DNA of 59,993 bases from Smittium culicis (lineage: Eukaryota > Kickxellomycota > Harpellomycetes > Harpellales > Legeriomycetaceae), in contig LSSN01000549.1 of the NCBI GenBank assembly GCA_001970855.1, forward strand, positions 1 to 59,993, written 5' to 3'. The notes beneath the pieces were generated by a model. It was not told the origin of the DNA, made no database searches, and saw only the letters and a list, made by a program, of their open reading frames with translations. The position numbers were made by a program, and so were the translations under genes. Each line of letters begins with the position of its first letter. The first letter of the stretch is position 1. Shown here piece by piece: positions 12,780-24,142 of the stretch.

Positions 12780-13025
12780 TGATTGAAGCTTTTAGAAATT
12801 CGATTGCAAAATTCTGAATTTATATGGGGTATTCTTAGGGTGAGCGGAACATATTTTCTTAGAAATTTTAATTGATCATTTATATTGGGTAAAGGTATTG
12901 GTTGTATCAGATAAACCACTCGACAATGTTTTCTAATAATATTTAAAAATAAAGTTAATGCAGCTAACTGGAAAAAACTTAAAAGGGAAAGTTTCGCTCC
13001 TCGAAATAATCTTCAACTCTGGCAT
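12780..13025. repeat. Foldback unit 1 (MITE-like), first of a tandem pair
   Basis: The left arm is TATATGGGGTATTCTTAG then GTGAGCGGAAC (about 12820-12850). The right arm is GGAAAGTTTCGCTCCTCGAA then ATAATCTTC (about 12988-13017). The arms are imperfect reverse complements of about 30 bases. The core contains GGTATTGGTTGTATCAGATA, which recurs in unit 2. Confidence 0.6.
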
Positions 13026-13262
13026 ACTGAGCTTTAAAAAAATTTCTAGCAGTTTGTATTATATGGGATATTCGAAGAAGCGGAACTTTTTTTCTTATAA
13101 TTCTATTTGCTAATATGATTTAGGGTAAGCTATTGGTTGTATCAGGTAAACCATTCGATGATAAACTCTAAATTGAATTATAATTAAAAGTAATTCTGCA
13201 AAGTAGGAAAAATTTAATGGCAAAAGTTCCGCTCCTCCAAATAATCTCCAATATATTACCAA
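13026..13262. repeat. Foldback unit 2 (MITE-like), second of a tandem pair
   Basis: The left arm is TATATGGGATATTCGAAG then AAGCGGAACTTTT (about 13059-13090). The right arm is CAAAAGTTCCGCTCCTCC then AAATAATCTCCAATA (about 13219-13250). The core has CTATTGGTTGTATCAGGTAA. The unit repeats the layout of unit 1 at a spacing of about 235 bases. Confidence 0.6.
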
Positions 13263-13538
13263 CTAAATCCCAGAATATCCTTCAAATTATCAGCCTGAAA
13301 ATTAAAAAATCCAAAAAGGTAGTTTTATATTAGCTAATCATAGGGCAATCATATTTAAAAGTTTCGTTCAAACACTATTGGATGAAACTGTTTATTGTTA
13401 TTTGTATAACAATTCGTTATCAATTGTTTTTTTTTGTACTGAAATATTCAGAAAATTCACTAATCAACTTACTAACTTTTAGATACTTTCAACACAGCCT
13501 TTTCTATTATATTACATCTTTTTTAAAAAAATACTACA
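13263..13538. promoter_or_regulatory. Upstream region of SPC25
   Basis: About 275 bases between the foldback pair and the SPC25 start. No clear TATA element stands out; an open frame at 13382-13538 in another phase is not convincing as coding. Confidence 0.3.
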
Positions 13539-14907
13539 ATGATGTTCGGCTCCCCATTACCTTTTACCACTACTCCGAGAAGGAAGCTAAAAACGCCTGA
13601 CCGGGCCAGTCAAATGAGCTTTCTAACAACAAACTCAAAATTCAGGAAAGGTGCTAGTTCGAGCATCTTAAATACTGTAGATTCTTCAAGCGTAAGAAAT
13701 TTCGAAGCTGCAAATGATAAACCTAATGATCAACAATCTTACATCCCACCAAAACACAACGTAAGCCGTGAAGAAATCCGTGAAATAACTGTCAGTTTTA
13801 TGAAACAGCTCGACGAAGTATTAAAAGAGTGGGAAGAGTTAGCCCTAGAAAAGAAAAATAAGGCTGAAAAACTTTTAATCGATTTAACCGGTAATATTTC
13901 CTCTATTATTTCTTAGCCACCTTAATCATTTCTCAATGTCTATTAAATACTTCCTATTTTAGAGATAAATCTTAATTTTATCACGTTAAAAAAGTAAATT
14001 AAATGTGTTTTTTTTTATAGAGCGAGAAAGTATCCTACAGAATAGTCTAACTACAGTAAAACAGCAGGCCGACGATCTATCAAAGCGTAAATATTTTCCT
14101 CTAGAAAATTTTTCTTTTTTCTTTTTAGCTTTTATTAAATGATGTTTTTTACATTCAGAAACTAATATCGAAAATGCCGAACAAAAAGACTTGCTCAATT
14201 TAATATCATCTATTGATCAAAATAATATTGATTCACTTGAAAAAATAAAAAAGCTATCAGCAAAAAAGCAAAGCATAGAATCTCAAATATCTGCTAAAAC
14301 AAAAGGTTTTATAAATACGCATTATTTATTACTTTTATCAAGTCATTATAATCATGCCAATATCGTTTTTATTAAACTTTCATTTTTTTTTCTTCAGATA
14401 TTCAATCTAGAAAAAGTTCATATGAAAAAATGCTGAATACTTGTCGAACCAATTCATCTCTTTTGGAAAAGACGCTAGGATTGGAAATTTTAAGCGAAAA
14501 TTTAAACGAGCTAACTTTTATATTTTCGAATCTCACGAAGAGCAATCCTTCCTTATCAGTGAAAGTTGTTATTGATATGAACCAATTCATTTACAAAGGT
14601 TTGATTACTTTCAACTCATTAATTTGTTTTTATCATTCCATCTATAACAATAATACAATAACTTATTATGCTAACTTTCCAAATACTAGTATATTCGTAT
14701 ATATTGTGTTGTTAGTTACTTAAAATTCAGTTGATTTACAGTACCTAAATAAAAAATTGATTAATTCTGTATATTTTTATAGTTACTTTCTGTTCTGTAT
14801 ACATACCTAATATGGATGATCTCGTTGACCAGCTTAATGAATCTAGAGACTTTTTTGGATTTATAAAAAAATTAAGGCCACAATTAGTATTGGCAGTTTC
14901 CTCATAA
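13539..14907 (+). CDS. SPC25: Kinetochore protein Spc25 (NDC80 complex)
   Basis: Five exons: 13539-13890, 14021-14086, 14159-14305, 14398-14598 and 14783-14907, giving 296 residues in a continuous phase. SPC25 pairs with SPC24 in the NDC80 complex that links kinetochores to microtubules. Residues 1-70 are a Ser/Thr-rich, poorly conserved head. About 75-195 is heptad-rich and charged (EEIREITVSFMKQLDEVLKE to KKLSAKKQSIESQISAKTK), as expected for the SPC24/25 coiled coil. From about 200 the globular RWD-like domain is clear: KTLGLEILSENLNELTFIFS, then NPSLSVKVVIDMNQFIYKV, then the diagnostic DDLVDQLNESRDFFGFIKKL close to the C-terminus. The length is slightly above the usual 220-260. An ATG three bases downstream (13542) is an equally possible start. 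ATG17 follows on the same strand after about 960 bases. Confidence 0.87.
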
Positions 14908-15870
14908 TTTGTATTTTATTATCACTCTTATCTTTCGCCTCAGCCCTTTAATTATTTTATCATCCTCTTTCCTTTTTATACTATTTTATATTCTTTTAGA
15001 ATACTTTTTTTTTGATTACTGATTCTAACTAATTCAATTTACATAATTCAAAAACAGCCCAAATAAGATTCATTTTCAAATATCTATTTTATATATACGC
15101 TGAAGATAGAATTCGTTAAAGCCATAATTCCTGTATAACTCGACCACTTTCGTCCAGTTACTATACAGAAATGATTTATGCGGACATATAATGTCTACAT
15201 TCATTATTTTGGCTGAAAGTTGTGAAGCAATGTATACTCTAACTAAATTGTTCAAATCTTTATTTTTATAGTTTGCACAAGTAATATTGGGATTGCATCA
15301 ACATTGATTTAAATACCCAGTTATTTTATGTGGTTTGCTACCTTTTTTTAGCCTGAAATGTGTTACTCTCGCCCTCCAATGTTGGTAGCATTTATTGCAG
15401 CCAATGGCATATCCTTTCGAAAATTATATCTTCGAGTAGTTATGGCTAATTTAGGCAATAACGATTTCTGTTCGCTGTGAAATTAGCAGAATTTATTCGG
15501 CTAGCAAATAGAGCCTCATTTCTGTTTAGGCTTGGAGAAAGTCTGAGTGTTTCATAGCCATTGGTACTAATTAAGTTGTAATTCTAGTGGCTAAGTAAAA
15601 AGTCCTCGAAATTTTACGCTAATTTTAATTGGCTCTTCATTTACATAAATAAAACTAAAGAAATTAATTGAAATTTCGAGTTAAAGCTTTTCCCTAATAT
15701 ACTTTCTCTGCTGTAAATATTTATGATTCCTAGACTGTATTATACTTTTTAACGAAATATATACGTTAAAATAACAAACTATTTCTTTAACCTCTATAAT
15801 AGCTCGCTTTTATATCTGTAATTTTATTAATTTTTTATTCATTGTTGTTATACCTTTTAACTTTTTCCAA
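14908..15870. promoter_or_regulatory. SPC25-ATG17 intergenic region, CCAAT/ATTGG-containing
   Basis: No gene found. CCAAT or ATTGG occurs at 15286, 15376, 15401, 15560 and 15628, several within GCCAAT/ATTGGC contexts, in a segment richer in GC than its surroundings. By position this is the ATG17 upstream region. Confidence 0.35.
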
Positions 15871-17746
15871 ATGCTAAGTAAACTATACAGCCTGAAAGAG
15901 CCTGCATATAATGGCCTTGAAATAGCCAAAAAATACCACAAGCAAATAATATCCCTGAAAGATGATTTAGTCCACAACTTTGATATAGTCTCAAAATGCC
16001 ACCCTGCACTATCTTTCCTCGTCCAGGATAACCCTGTTCAATTGGAGCTAGCCAAGAAAGCTCTAAATGTCGCTGATCGTATGTTTTTTGTCCAAAAAGA
16101 TATAATTAATGGCGCTTTAAACGATAGAAGAGATGTCTTTACTGAAATGGATAATGTTTTGTCCCTTCTAAAATCCCTCCACATCAATGAAGATATACTA
16201 ATACAAACCGATAGTGAACCCAACGATACCAATAAAGACATTAATGCTCCTACAGAAGCTAGAAAAACACTTTTCGATTTTATTGACGACACTTCTATCG
16301 ATACACTCCTCTCAAACGCCTCTGATGTTTCGAACGGCTTTAATGAACAATTGGCTAGATTGGATATCGCAAAGAAAAAGATTTCTATAATTTCTGCTGA
16401 ATTATTACAGTGCGAAACTAGCTCAATACTCATAAAAGCTGACGACATTAACGTCTTGCGCGGAAAGGTTGACTTTTGCGATGAAAGCGTAGAACAGTTT
16501 TTTGAAGACTACGAATCTCTAATTCATCATTGCAAGCAGCTAGACCAAGTTATCACGTACACAATTTCATTCCTCCTCTCATTTCCCTTAATTAAACTCT
16601 TTTTTATTAGCTCACTTCTACTTTAATTTCCCTAAATATCCCAATCTTTTATTATCTTGACTGTTTTTTTTTTTTTTAATTTTTCAGCCAAGTTCGAACA
16701 GAAGGCCTTGATTTATCGGAAGAAAATTACCTGGGTATATAATTCATATATAAAAAAGATACCTTTAATAATTTAATTAACTAGCATGCCTAAAAAAATT
16801 TTCAATTTGTGCTTTCAATTTAGTTTTGTCCAACGATACTCAAGAAATTGGATTAATAGTTGGTGAAATGCAGGATACTTTAAGCTATTTAAAACTAACT
16901 GCAGACGAAGTTCACGTAAAATCGCAGCAATATTCTTCCTTCCTAGAAGAATATAAGCACCAAGCATCATCTATCTCTGAATACTTTACCGCAATCCACG
17001 AGTCAATTTCTGACCTATCTCTAATTCATGTAATTAAAAAAATTCATAAATATTCTTTATTAATTTCGATTTTATTTCATTTCATTTCATTTTTATTTAT
17101 TTTCTTGTATCTAGACAGGTTCAAATAGCCTAATCGTACAATTCATTAATTATGCAAACGAAATTTGGAGATTGGCTGCTTGGTATTTATTTGAATATTT
17201 TACAAAAATTATATATTAGTTTTATTAACGTAATAATCTTTATTCTATTTAAAGGTACCAGAGCTATTATTCGTCCTATTTGAAGTTATTAGACGAGATG
17301 AAATGCCAAGAAGAATACAGTATAAACATGAAACGAGCAATAGAAAACATACGAATAGAACTTGATAACATGACTGAAAGTACTTACCATTCATATTTAT
17401 ATGCCACATATAATATATCTTATATATTAAAATCTAAACACATCATAATTTCTATTTTTTTATTTTGCAAATCTTTAGCTGAAATAAATCGCAGACTGCA
17501 TTTTATGGACCTCAACGAACAATTTCTACCAGTAGAAATTTTACAACGAGTCAAAGTAATTAAAGATTATGTTTATATTCACTTATTTCGCCTATTTTTA
17601 CCCTTTTTCAATCCTAACACATTAAATTTTGTTTTTACCAAAATTTATTAATTTTCGCTCGTATTTCGATTTATTAAATTTCATAGAATATTCCTAGTAC
17701 ATTTTCAATAGTGGAGAACCCTGCAGATATCGAATCAGATAATTGA
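15871..17746 (+). CDS. ATG17: ATG17-like autophagy scaffold (FIP200/Atg17 family)
   Basis: Seven exons: 15871-16556, 16688-16734, 16824-17029, 17115-17182, 17255-17379, 17479-17555 and 17687-17746, coding 422 residues in phase. Atg17 is the rod-shaped scaffold that dimerises and recruits Atg13-Atg1 to the phagophore assembly site. The sequence is almost wholly helical and charged, without transmembrane segments. Family landmarks are the N-terminal helical repeat (LELAKKALNVADRMFFVQKD), the central KTLFDFIDDTSIDTL block, which matches the conserved KTLxDFVDExxVExL motif, and a C-terminal FLPVEILQRV then IPSTFSIVE, matching the LPPDLxPGLxDPPPxFEIV end of the family. The length fits the 400-500 residues typical of fungal Atg17. 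A different coiled-coil protein cannot be fully excluded. The start is the first ATG of a long open exon. It is followed convergently by MTFMT. Confidence 0.72.
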
Positions 17747-18490
17747 AGATTTATATCCATTTATCTTTAATATCATTTTTTCAGAACCCACCCACAATAA
17801 GCACAATCGCACAAGCACTTTAAGTTATATATTCAATAGACATACCAAATTTTTTAATAGATAATGATTACCTAATTTACCATTTCTAATTCGTCTAATA
17901 CAAAGATACGATCTCGCTCTTTATTTCATATTTCATATTTCATAAAGTATTTTTATATTTTTTGATTCAGCACTTATCAGTTTAAATTCGGATAATGTTT
18001 CTTATAATATAAAGCTAATAATCTCTTTGTAATTTAAACATTAAATTGTTATGGAATTCTCCAGTACGATGAAATTTTTTTTGAAGAGAATTATACTATA
18101 TTTTATTTTTTGAAAATTAATGGTTTTTATACAGAACTAGACTATTATTTATTTTTGAATACTTTCTTTAAATATTTTTAATAACACAAAATAAAAAAAA
18201 CGAATAGTCACTTTATAGGCCAAGGAAAGAGTTTTAGAATATAAATTTTTTATCTAAAAATTATAGATCTTATTTTTGCTTCAATTTTATCAGTTAGTTT
18301 ATGAAACTCAAATTGAATAGTGTGCAGTTCCTATCAAGCGATCCAAATTTATAACTCTATATTGGCTATAGTGTGAGATTATCTTTATTTATTAAAAAAT
18401 AAAATAAATGAAAATTTTATATAGACTGTAAGCTCAAGAAAATATTAAAAAAATCACATCAATTCTTTGTGCTCAGCCATTTAAATAACT
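17747..18490. other. Convergent 3' region between ATG17 and MTFMT
   Basis: 744 bases of AT-rich DNA between two converging genes. It should hold both 3' UTRs. No further gene or repeat was seen. Confidence 0.6.
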
Positions 18491-20644
18491 TTACTTTTGG
18501 ATTTCCATAAATTTTGAGAGTCCAGATTTTACGTAGTACCCGTTAATAAAGTCTTTTATTGCGACTACGCTCTTCCCTTGAACCTTAACCTTGCTTACAA
18601 CCAATAAAGTTTTATCAGCGCATACTACAATAGCAAACTCTGGCTTTTTCCCTGGTGGGAAAAAGATGGTTCCTGGTGTAGCTGAGCTTGGGATTTGAAC
18701 TAAATTTTCAAGATTGGGATGTCGCACTTCGGGTGAAATATCAATTAATTGTATATCAATAGGCTTTGAATTATGAATAAATACCGATCTGGGCGGGATC
18801 TATTTAATGTAAATTGAATTTTTATTTCAAAAAAATAAAATTTTTTTCTAAAGTGAATCAGATATGATGTTTTTTAATATTTAAAACAAATCGTGTTTTA
18901 AGAGTATAATAGTAATGCGAGGGTTTAATTGAAAATATAACTTACCTTTTCACCGAACGCCCTAAACTTTCTAAGAATCTTTAGTGAAGAATCCGTGCTC
19001 CAGTTGATTTCAGAGTCAGATTTTTTTATCTTTGGCGCAAATGTAGCCATAGAATCGTCTTGAGGAGTAGAGTTTTCCTAAATAAATTAGAATAAAATTT
19101 TTATTAAAAAATGAGCATTGTAATGTATATTAATAGATTTAAAAAGTAATTATATCAAATTAAAAAATTTCGTTATTCTTTTTATAGATTAACTATATAA
19201 GTAAAATATTACCGAAACATTTTCATAATCTTTAATAACTTTAACTAGCAATTTGCCACCCAGAGTTCCAAGTTTATCTTCAAGCTCAGATTTAAAAATA
19301 TTTGGAGGTATATCCTAGATCAATTAAGGAATAATATAAACATATAAATAAATAAATAACAATTGCGAGTAATTAGTGAGGTGGGAATTTTTACATATTG
19401 TGACTGCATTAAAATATTTCCACAATCAATTTTTTTGGTGTGAAGCTTTTGTATCGAAACGCCGCTTATAGTATCGCCGTTCATAATTGCATATTGCAAT
19501 GGCGAAGCGCCCCGATATCTATAAAATTTGTGATAAAATACATTAGAGTTTATGATTTATTGATAAAGTTGAAGAATATAATTATACACTAGAACTTTAA
19601 CGAGATTAAAAAAATAAATTTTACAAGAAAAAAAATGTATAACAATTTTAATAGTAAAATATACGCGTATATGTTGTAGAATTCGGATTAGACTTTACTT
19701 TGGAAGTAATGATGGGTGTATATTGATTGCACCAAGTCGAAATTTGTTAATGAGTACTTCGGGAATGAAATAGCCGAAGCTTGATACCACAGCTAAATCA
19801 TAGCTAGTATTTTCTTTACCATTTTCTATCAATGGTATCTAAAAGCATTTGTATTTTTAATAATTAGGGTTTACATAAAGATATTTATAGGGCCTTTGTA
19901 GCTGTATAAACAAGGAAAAATGCTATTCTTACATTCCAACCTTTCAGAGTTTTATGAGGAGCTTTAATAGTATCTAACCCATTTTCCTGAGAAAATATAG
20001 ATAGTGGTGCTAGTTTGATTATTATTTAATCATAAAAAAATTTTTTTTAAACAAAGTGCTATCTTCAATTTATTTAAAGTAAAAAATATCAAAAAGGTAG
20101 ATACCTATTGTAAGATTTTTGTGACCTCTTCCAGTTAATTGATCCGGTGGAGTAACGACGCATATCCTTTTTACTTTGCTTTTTGGCGTTTCTAAAAAGA
20201 GAGAATGGTTTTGTTTAGTATGCCAATAAGACTAAATGTTTATTTAATCAGATTCGTAACTGTTGTAACAAAATATATTGGACAATTAATTGTATAATAT
20301 TCTAATTGTTATTTGTATATAATTGCAAACAGTACTTGAATATGAGATCAATTCCTTCAAAGTTTTGATAGAAAAGTTATCGGACCCAAAAAACAAAATT
20401 TTATATCTATTTTGCTATGATAAATCATTATAGCAGCAAAAAATAAAGAATGAATACATTACAAAGTAGATAAATTGAGCATATTATACATCCCTATTTT
20501 TTTTAGCTAGGAACGAGAAAAGCGTACAAATAAGTTTAAATAGGTTAAGGTAATTACATTTAAAGTCGAAAAGCTCTTGGGAAACAAAGTGTATCGTATA
20601 CCACTTTTAAATCGATTTAACGGGGTATTTCTTAAAAGCTCCAT
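18491..20644 (-). CDS. MTFMT: Mitochondrial methionyl-tRNA formyltransferase
   Basis: Nine exons on the minus strand: 20558-20644, 20336-20414, 20105-20191, 19933-20009, 19699-19838, 19395-19518, 19213-19314, 18946-19077 and 18491-18799, giving 378 residues in phase. The enzyme formylates initiator Met-tRNA with 10-formyl-THF for mitochondrial translation. The first exon is basic and hydroxylated without acidic residues after position 2 (LLRNTPLNRFKSGIRYTLF), fitting a matrix-targeting presequence. The formyltransferase fold follows: KILFFGSDNFSIKTL, VVTPPDQLTGRGHK, then the catalytic AINIHPSLLPKYRGASP with Asn and His, and the Asp in KKIDCGNIL. The C-terminal OB domain starts near FAPKIKKSDSEINWS. 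The acceptor of exon 4 was chosen at 20009 because only it keeps the frame. The gene shares a 391-base promoter with QTRT1. Confidence 0.93.
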
Positions 20645-21035
20645 TTTTGTCGATTAATAGTAACGTAGGAGAAGTTTTATACCAACAGTTTAAGCTTAGT
20701 ATATCTCATTTTATTTATAACTAAAAAATGTACAAATATGATTCGCTGATCAGCTTAAGCATTATAGGCTTAGAGAATTATCAAATAGCAAATCATTTTT
20801 CTTCAATTTCAATAAGTTTGAGTTTTTACCAAAAAAATTTTATTAAAGAAAAATTTCTGACTTGCAATTTATTACAAAGCATTCGAGTTTATAAAAAAAA
20901 ACATTGCTATTAGGTTTTAATAAAAAAAAAAGCAAATTAAGTTTTATTGAAACTAAAATTCTATACTTCAAAATTACCCGAATATCTTTAATTTTTCGAT
21001 ATAAGAATTTTTCGAAATTCAAACCTCTACGGATC
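20645..21035. promoter_or_regulatory. Bidirectional promoter between MTFMT and QTRT1
   Basis: 391 bases separate the two divergent start codons. An open frame runs through the QTRT1 side (from 20904) without a stop, but its translation is poly-Lys/Ile/Phe-rich and looks like untranslated leader. No CCAAT cluster is seen here. Confidence 0.5.
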
Positions 21036-23252
21036 ATGGACATGCAGCCTCTATCGACAATCTCCCAACAAAGCGAATCAAAATCTGTAACACCTGGGTT
21101 AGAAGAAGCTCCATTGAAAAAAAGAATCAAGATGGATAATCAAAAGAATAGACTTAATGAGCTATACGCTTCAAAATCCCCATTGGTTGAGTCTGAATCT
21201 CCAGCATTAAAATTTTCTATTTATGCAAGATGTTCTACTACAAAAGCAAGAGCTTCTCTTATGCAATTACCACATTACACTGCACAAACACCAATGTTCA
21301 TGCCTGTTGGAACTATGGGCACTATGAAGGGCCTAACAACTGAGCAGCTCGAGGATTTAGATTGCCACGTTATCTTAGGAAACACATATCATTTAGTAAG
21401 ATATTATTATTTATTGCCTAACTTAAATATTATCCCAGTTCTTAGTTATTTGAATATATCCAATAATCGAAATGCTTCATCATTGCTTTTCTAATAGGGG
21501 AGTAAGCCGGGTCAAGATATTATGGAAAAGGCAGGAGGATTACATAAATTTATGGCCTGGCCTAGAGGTCTTTTAACAGTAATGATTTTTTTTCAATTAT
21601 ATATTTTTAGTCTTTACACTTAACATTTCTTTCTATTTCTTAATCTTTAAATCAATAGGATAGCGGTGGCTTCCAGATGGTGTCTTTATTAAAGCTGGCA
21701 AATATTACAGAGGTATAAATTTATATTTAAAATATTTTTAAAAGTAAATAGTTAACCACTAGCAACATTTTATATATAATTTAGGAAGGAGTAGAATTTG
21801 AGAACCCATATGACGGGAAAAAGATGCTGTTAACACCAGAACAATCAATTGACTTTCAAAATACTATAGGTGCTGATATTATAATGCAACTGGATGATGT
21901 AGTTTCATCGCTTGTATCAGGACCACGGGTTGAAGAAGCTATGCACCGTTCAGTTAGATGGTATAGATTCCTTTTATAAAATAAAATTTAAACAAGCAAT
22001 TTACGTTTATTAGAGACGACTTGCTTACTTATTATTTTATTGTACTAGGCTTGACAGATGCATTAAAGCCCACAAAAATCCGTCTACGCAAAACTTATTC
22101 CCCATTGTTCAAGGCGGGTTGGACAAAGAACTCCGCATTCAGTCAGCTAAAGGTATTTTATTCTTATTCTTATATTTACGAATTTTTGTTTGCAAAGTCA
22201 CAAATATCGTTATGACTCGTTTATTAAATTAATGCAAATTAAAGTATGTTTATTTTCATTTTTTTAATAAAATCTATTTATTAGAATTATCTAAGAGAGA
22301 GTCACCAGGTTATGCTATAGGCGGACTCAGTGGAGGTGAAGCTAAAGATTTGTTTTGGAGAATGGTATCTATAAGTACTGACGTATTGCCTGAAGCCAAA
22401 CCAAGATACTGTATGGGAGTTGGGTAAGATTTTTATGTACTAATTAAAAAGAAAGATATTTAGCCTTTTTTTCCTCATCTCTTCCGTTATTCTCTTCTTT
22501 TAATATACCGCTCTCTTCTACATCCTCTATTCAGTGGTGATTAAAATTTGACGTTTTTAGTACCAAAAGAAAAAAAAAATTAAATGCTCCCATTTATTAA
22601 AAAACAATAATATTAATTTTTTTATAGATATGCAGAAGATTTAGTAGTTTGTTCCGCTTTAGGTGTTGACATGTATGACTGTGTTTTCCCAACAAGAACG
22701 GCGGTAACTAATTTAAATATATGAAATAATATAATTATGTTATCCTTTATTTATATTTTCCAAAACCCTGGAAATATTTAAATGTTAGTACTAGTATTTA
22801 ATTTTAGAGATAATTTGAATGCTTATTAAAAATTAAAATAGAGGTTTGGGAATGCATTGGTGTTGAGTGGATCGATGCCATTGCGATCAGGCAAGTACCA
22901 AGAAGATTTCCGACCGATCGATGAGAACTGCGACTGTTTGACTTGCAAGACGTATACGAGGTCATACTTGCACAGTGTAGTAGCTAAAGAGACAGTTGGG
23001 TGCCACTTGATATCTATTCATAATATCGCGTTCCAGATGCAGTTGATGCGATCGATTAAAGTAGCGATATTGGAGGACAAGTACCCAGAATTCATCAGAG
23101 AGTTTATGAGAAAGAGGTTTGGTAAACAAGTTCCTAGATGGATAATCAATGCTTTGAAATCGGTTAATGTTGATTTAACAATTAAGGATGAAAGCGGGTA
23201 TTACGCTGAGCCTGTTGAAGCGGATATCGTAAAGGGGATGGTTTTAGACTAG
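21036..23252 (+). CDS. QTRT1: Queuine tRNA-ribosyltransferase catalytic subunit
   Basis: Eight exons: 21036-21395, 21498-21578, 21659-21712, 21785-21960, 22049-22152, 22285-22423, 22628-22703 and 22842-23252, for 466 residues in phase. The enzyme swaps guanine 34 for queuine in tRNAs with GUN anticodons, acting with a QTRT2 partner. Key blocks are [31 protein letters not shown] (substrate-binding Asp148), [30 protein letters not shown], and [20 protein letters not shown] with the nucleophile Asp319. The zinc site is Cys360, Cys362 and Cys365 plus His390 (CDCLTC...SIHN). The first 60 or so residues before [15 protein letters not shown] are a hydrophilic extension with basic KKRIK, not needed for catalysis. 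The start is MDMQPLST; a longer upstream frame exists but is unlike coding sequence. Eubacterial-type TGTs lack this N-terminal tail, so this is the eukaryotic form. Confidence 0.97.
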
Positions 23253-23523
23253 ATTAATTGATAGTAGTTGTCTATAAAGATAAATAACAGATTGGTTTTT
23301 TTGTTCTAGATAGTAATGTTTTTAGTTTTAACCTTTAATTACAATAAATTTGGAATAATTCAAAGTAATGACCTTTGCCATTGAAATGAAGTATAGAATA
23401 AATAAGGAAAGAGTGAAATAGAAGGGATTTATTCAATTGAAATAAGAGATTGTATTAATTGTAAAAACATTGGATCGTAGAGTAAAGAGGTAAAAAAAAA
23501 AGAGATAGAAGGGGGTGGAGTTA
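23253..23523. other. Convergent 3' region between QTRT1 and NDUFA11
   Basis: 271 bases. The plus strand is strongly purine-rich from 23395 on, that is, pyrimidine-rich on the NDUFA11 coding strand, matching the pyrimidine-rich introns of that gene. Confidence 0.5.
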
Positions 23524-24142
23524 TTAGTTGTGGTTAGAAGGGGGGAGCAACGATTCGCGATATTTTTGGCGTTCATCGGGAGCTAGTTCAGTGATTTTTG
23601 GTTGGAGACCTCCCAAATAGTCGTAGGTGGCTAAGGAACCGCCCATGAAGACACAAGCACCAATGCTTGTAGGTAAAGATTTTTCTATTTTTTTCAAAGA
23701 GGGGAATAAGGAAGGAGGAATTAGGGGTGTTGTAAAGAGTAAAAAAAAACATTATTAAAAGTTGATTATGTGAGCGAATTACTTCTCATTCCGGCTATCA
23801 GGCCAGCGGCGCAACCTGCATAAGCAGTGTTCCAGTAATCATCTTGTTGTCTGATGTTTGCGGACAAACCTCTTGTTCCGGCAAAGACACCACCCATAAC
23901 AGCTAAATGTATAAAGAAAATTATGAGGTGTTTAAAAATTATCTTTGAAAAAAAATTAAAGGAGGGGAGGGGGGGCACTAACCAAGGAAGCCGATAGTGC
24001 TACCAGTTCTGGTGAAAACACCCATGGCACCGGATTGATGGCTTTGTATGGCGTTTTGGAAAGCACTAGTAAGCAAACCAAGACCACCACCGATCATTGT
24101 ATACTTGGCAGCTTCAGAGGCCCAATCGTTTTGAATTGTCAT
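23524..24142 (-). CDS. NDUFA11: Complex I accessory subunit, NDUFA11/B14.7-like (Tim17 superfamily)
   Basis: Three minus-strand exons (23983-24142, 23783-23902, 23524-23684) give 146 residues. NDUFA11 is a membrane-arm subunit of mitochondrial NADH dehydrogenase at the supercomplex interface. The protein has the Gly/Ala-rich helices of the Tim17/22/23 fold (MIGGGLGLLTSAFQNAIQSH, MGGVFAGTRG, AYAGCAAGLIAGMR, SIGACVFMGGSLATYDYLGG). It also has the features that separate the fungal NDUFA11 type (the 21.3-kDa subunit) from Tim proteins: GAMGVFTRTGSTIGF, LSANIRQQDDYWNTAYAG, and a hydrophilic C-terminal tail ending ELAPDERQKYRESLLPPSNHN after YDYLGG. No cleavable presequence is seen, as usual for this family. 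Codons are C-ending rich, unlike most genes in the window. A Tim17-family protein import subunit is the less likely alternative. Confidence 0.87.

Noticed and set aside
16038..16448. 136-codon minus-strand frame
   Set aside because: It is the antisense shadow of ATG17 exon 1, which splices in phase with six further exons.
20904..21035. N-terminal extension of QTRT1 by the upstream in-frame ATG
   Set aside because: The extra 44 residues are low-complexity Lys/Ile/Phe and unlike the rest; the ATG at 21036 begins sequence with normal composition.
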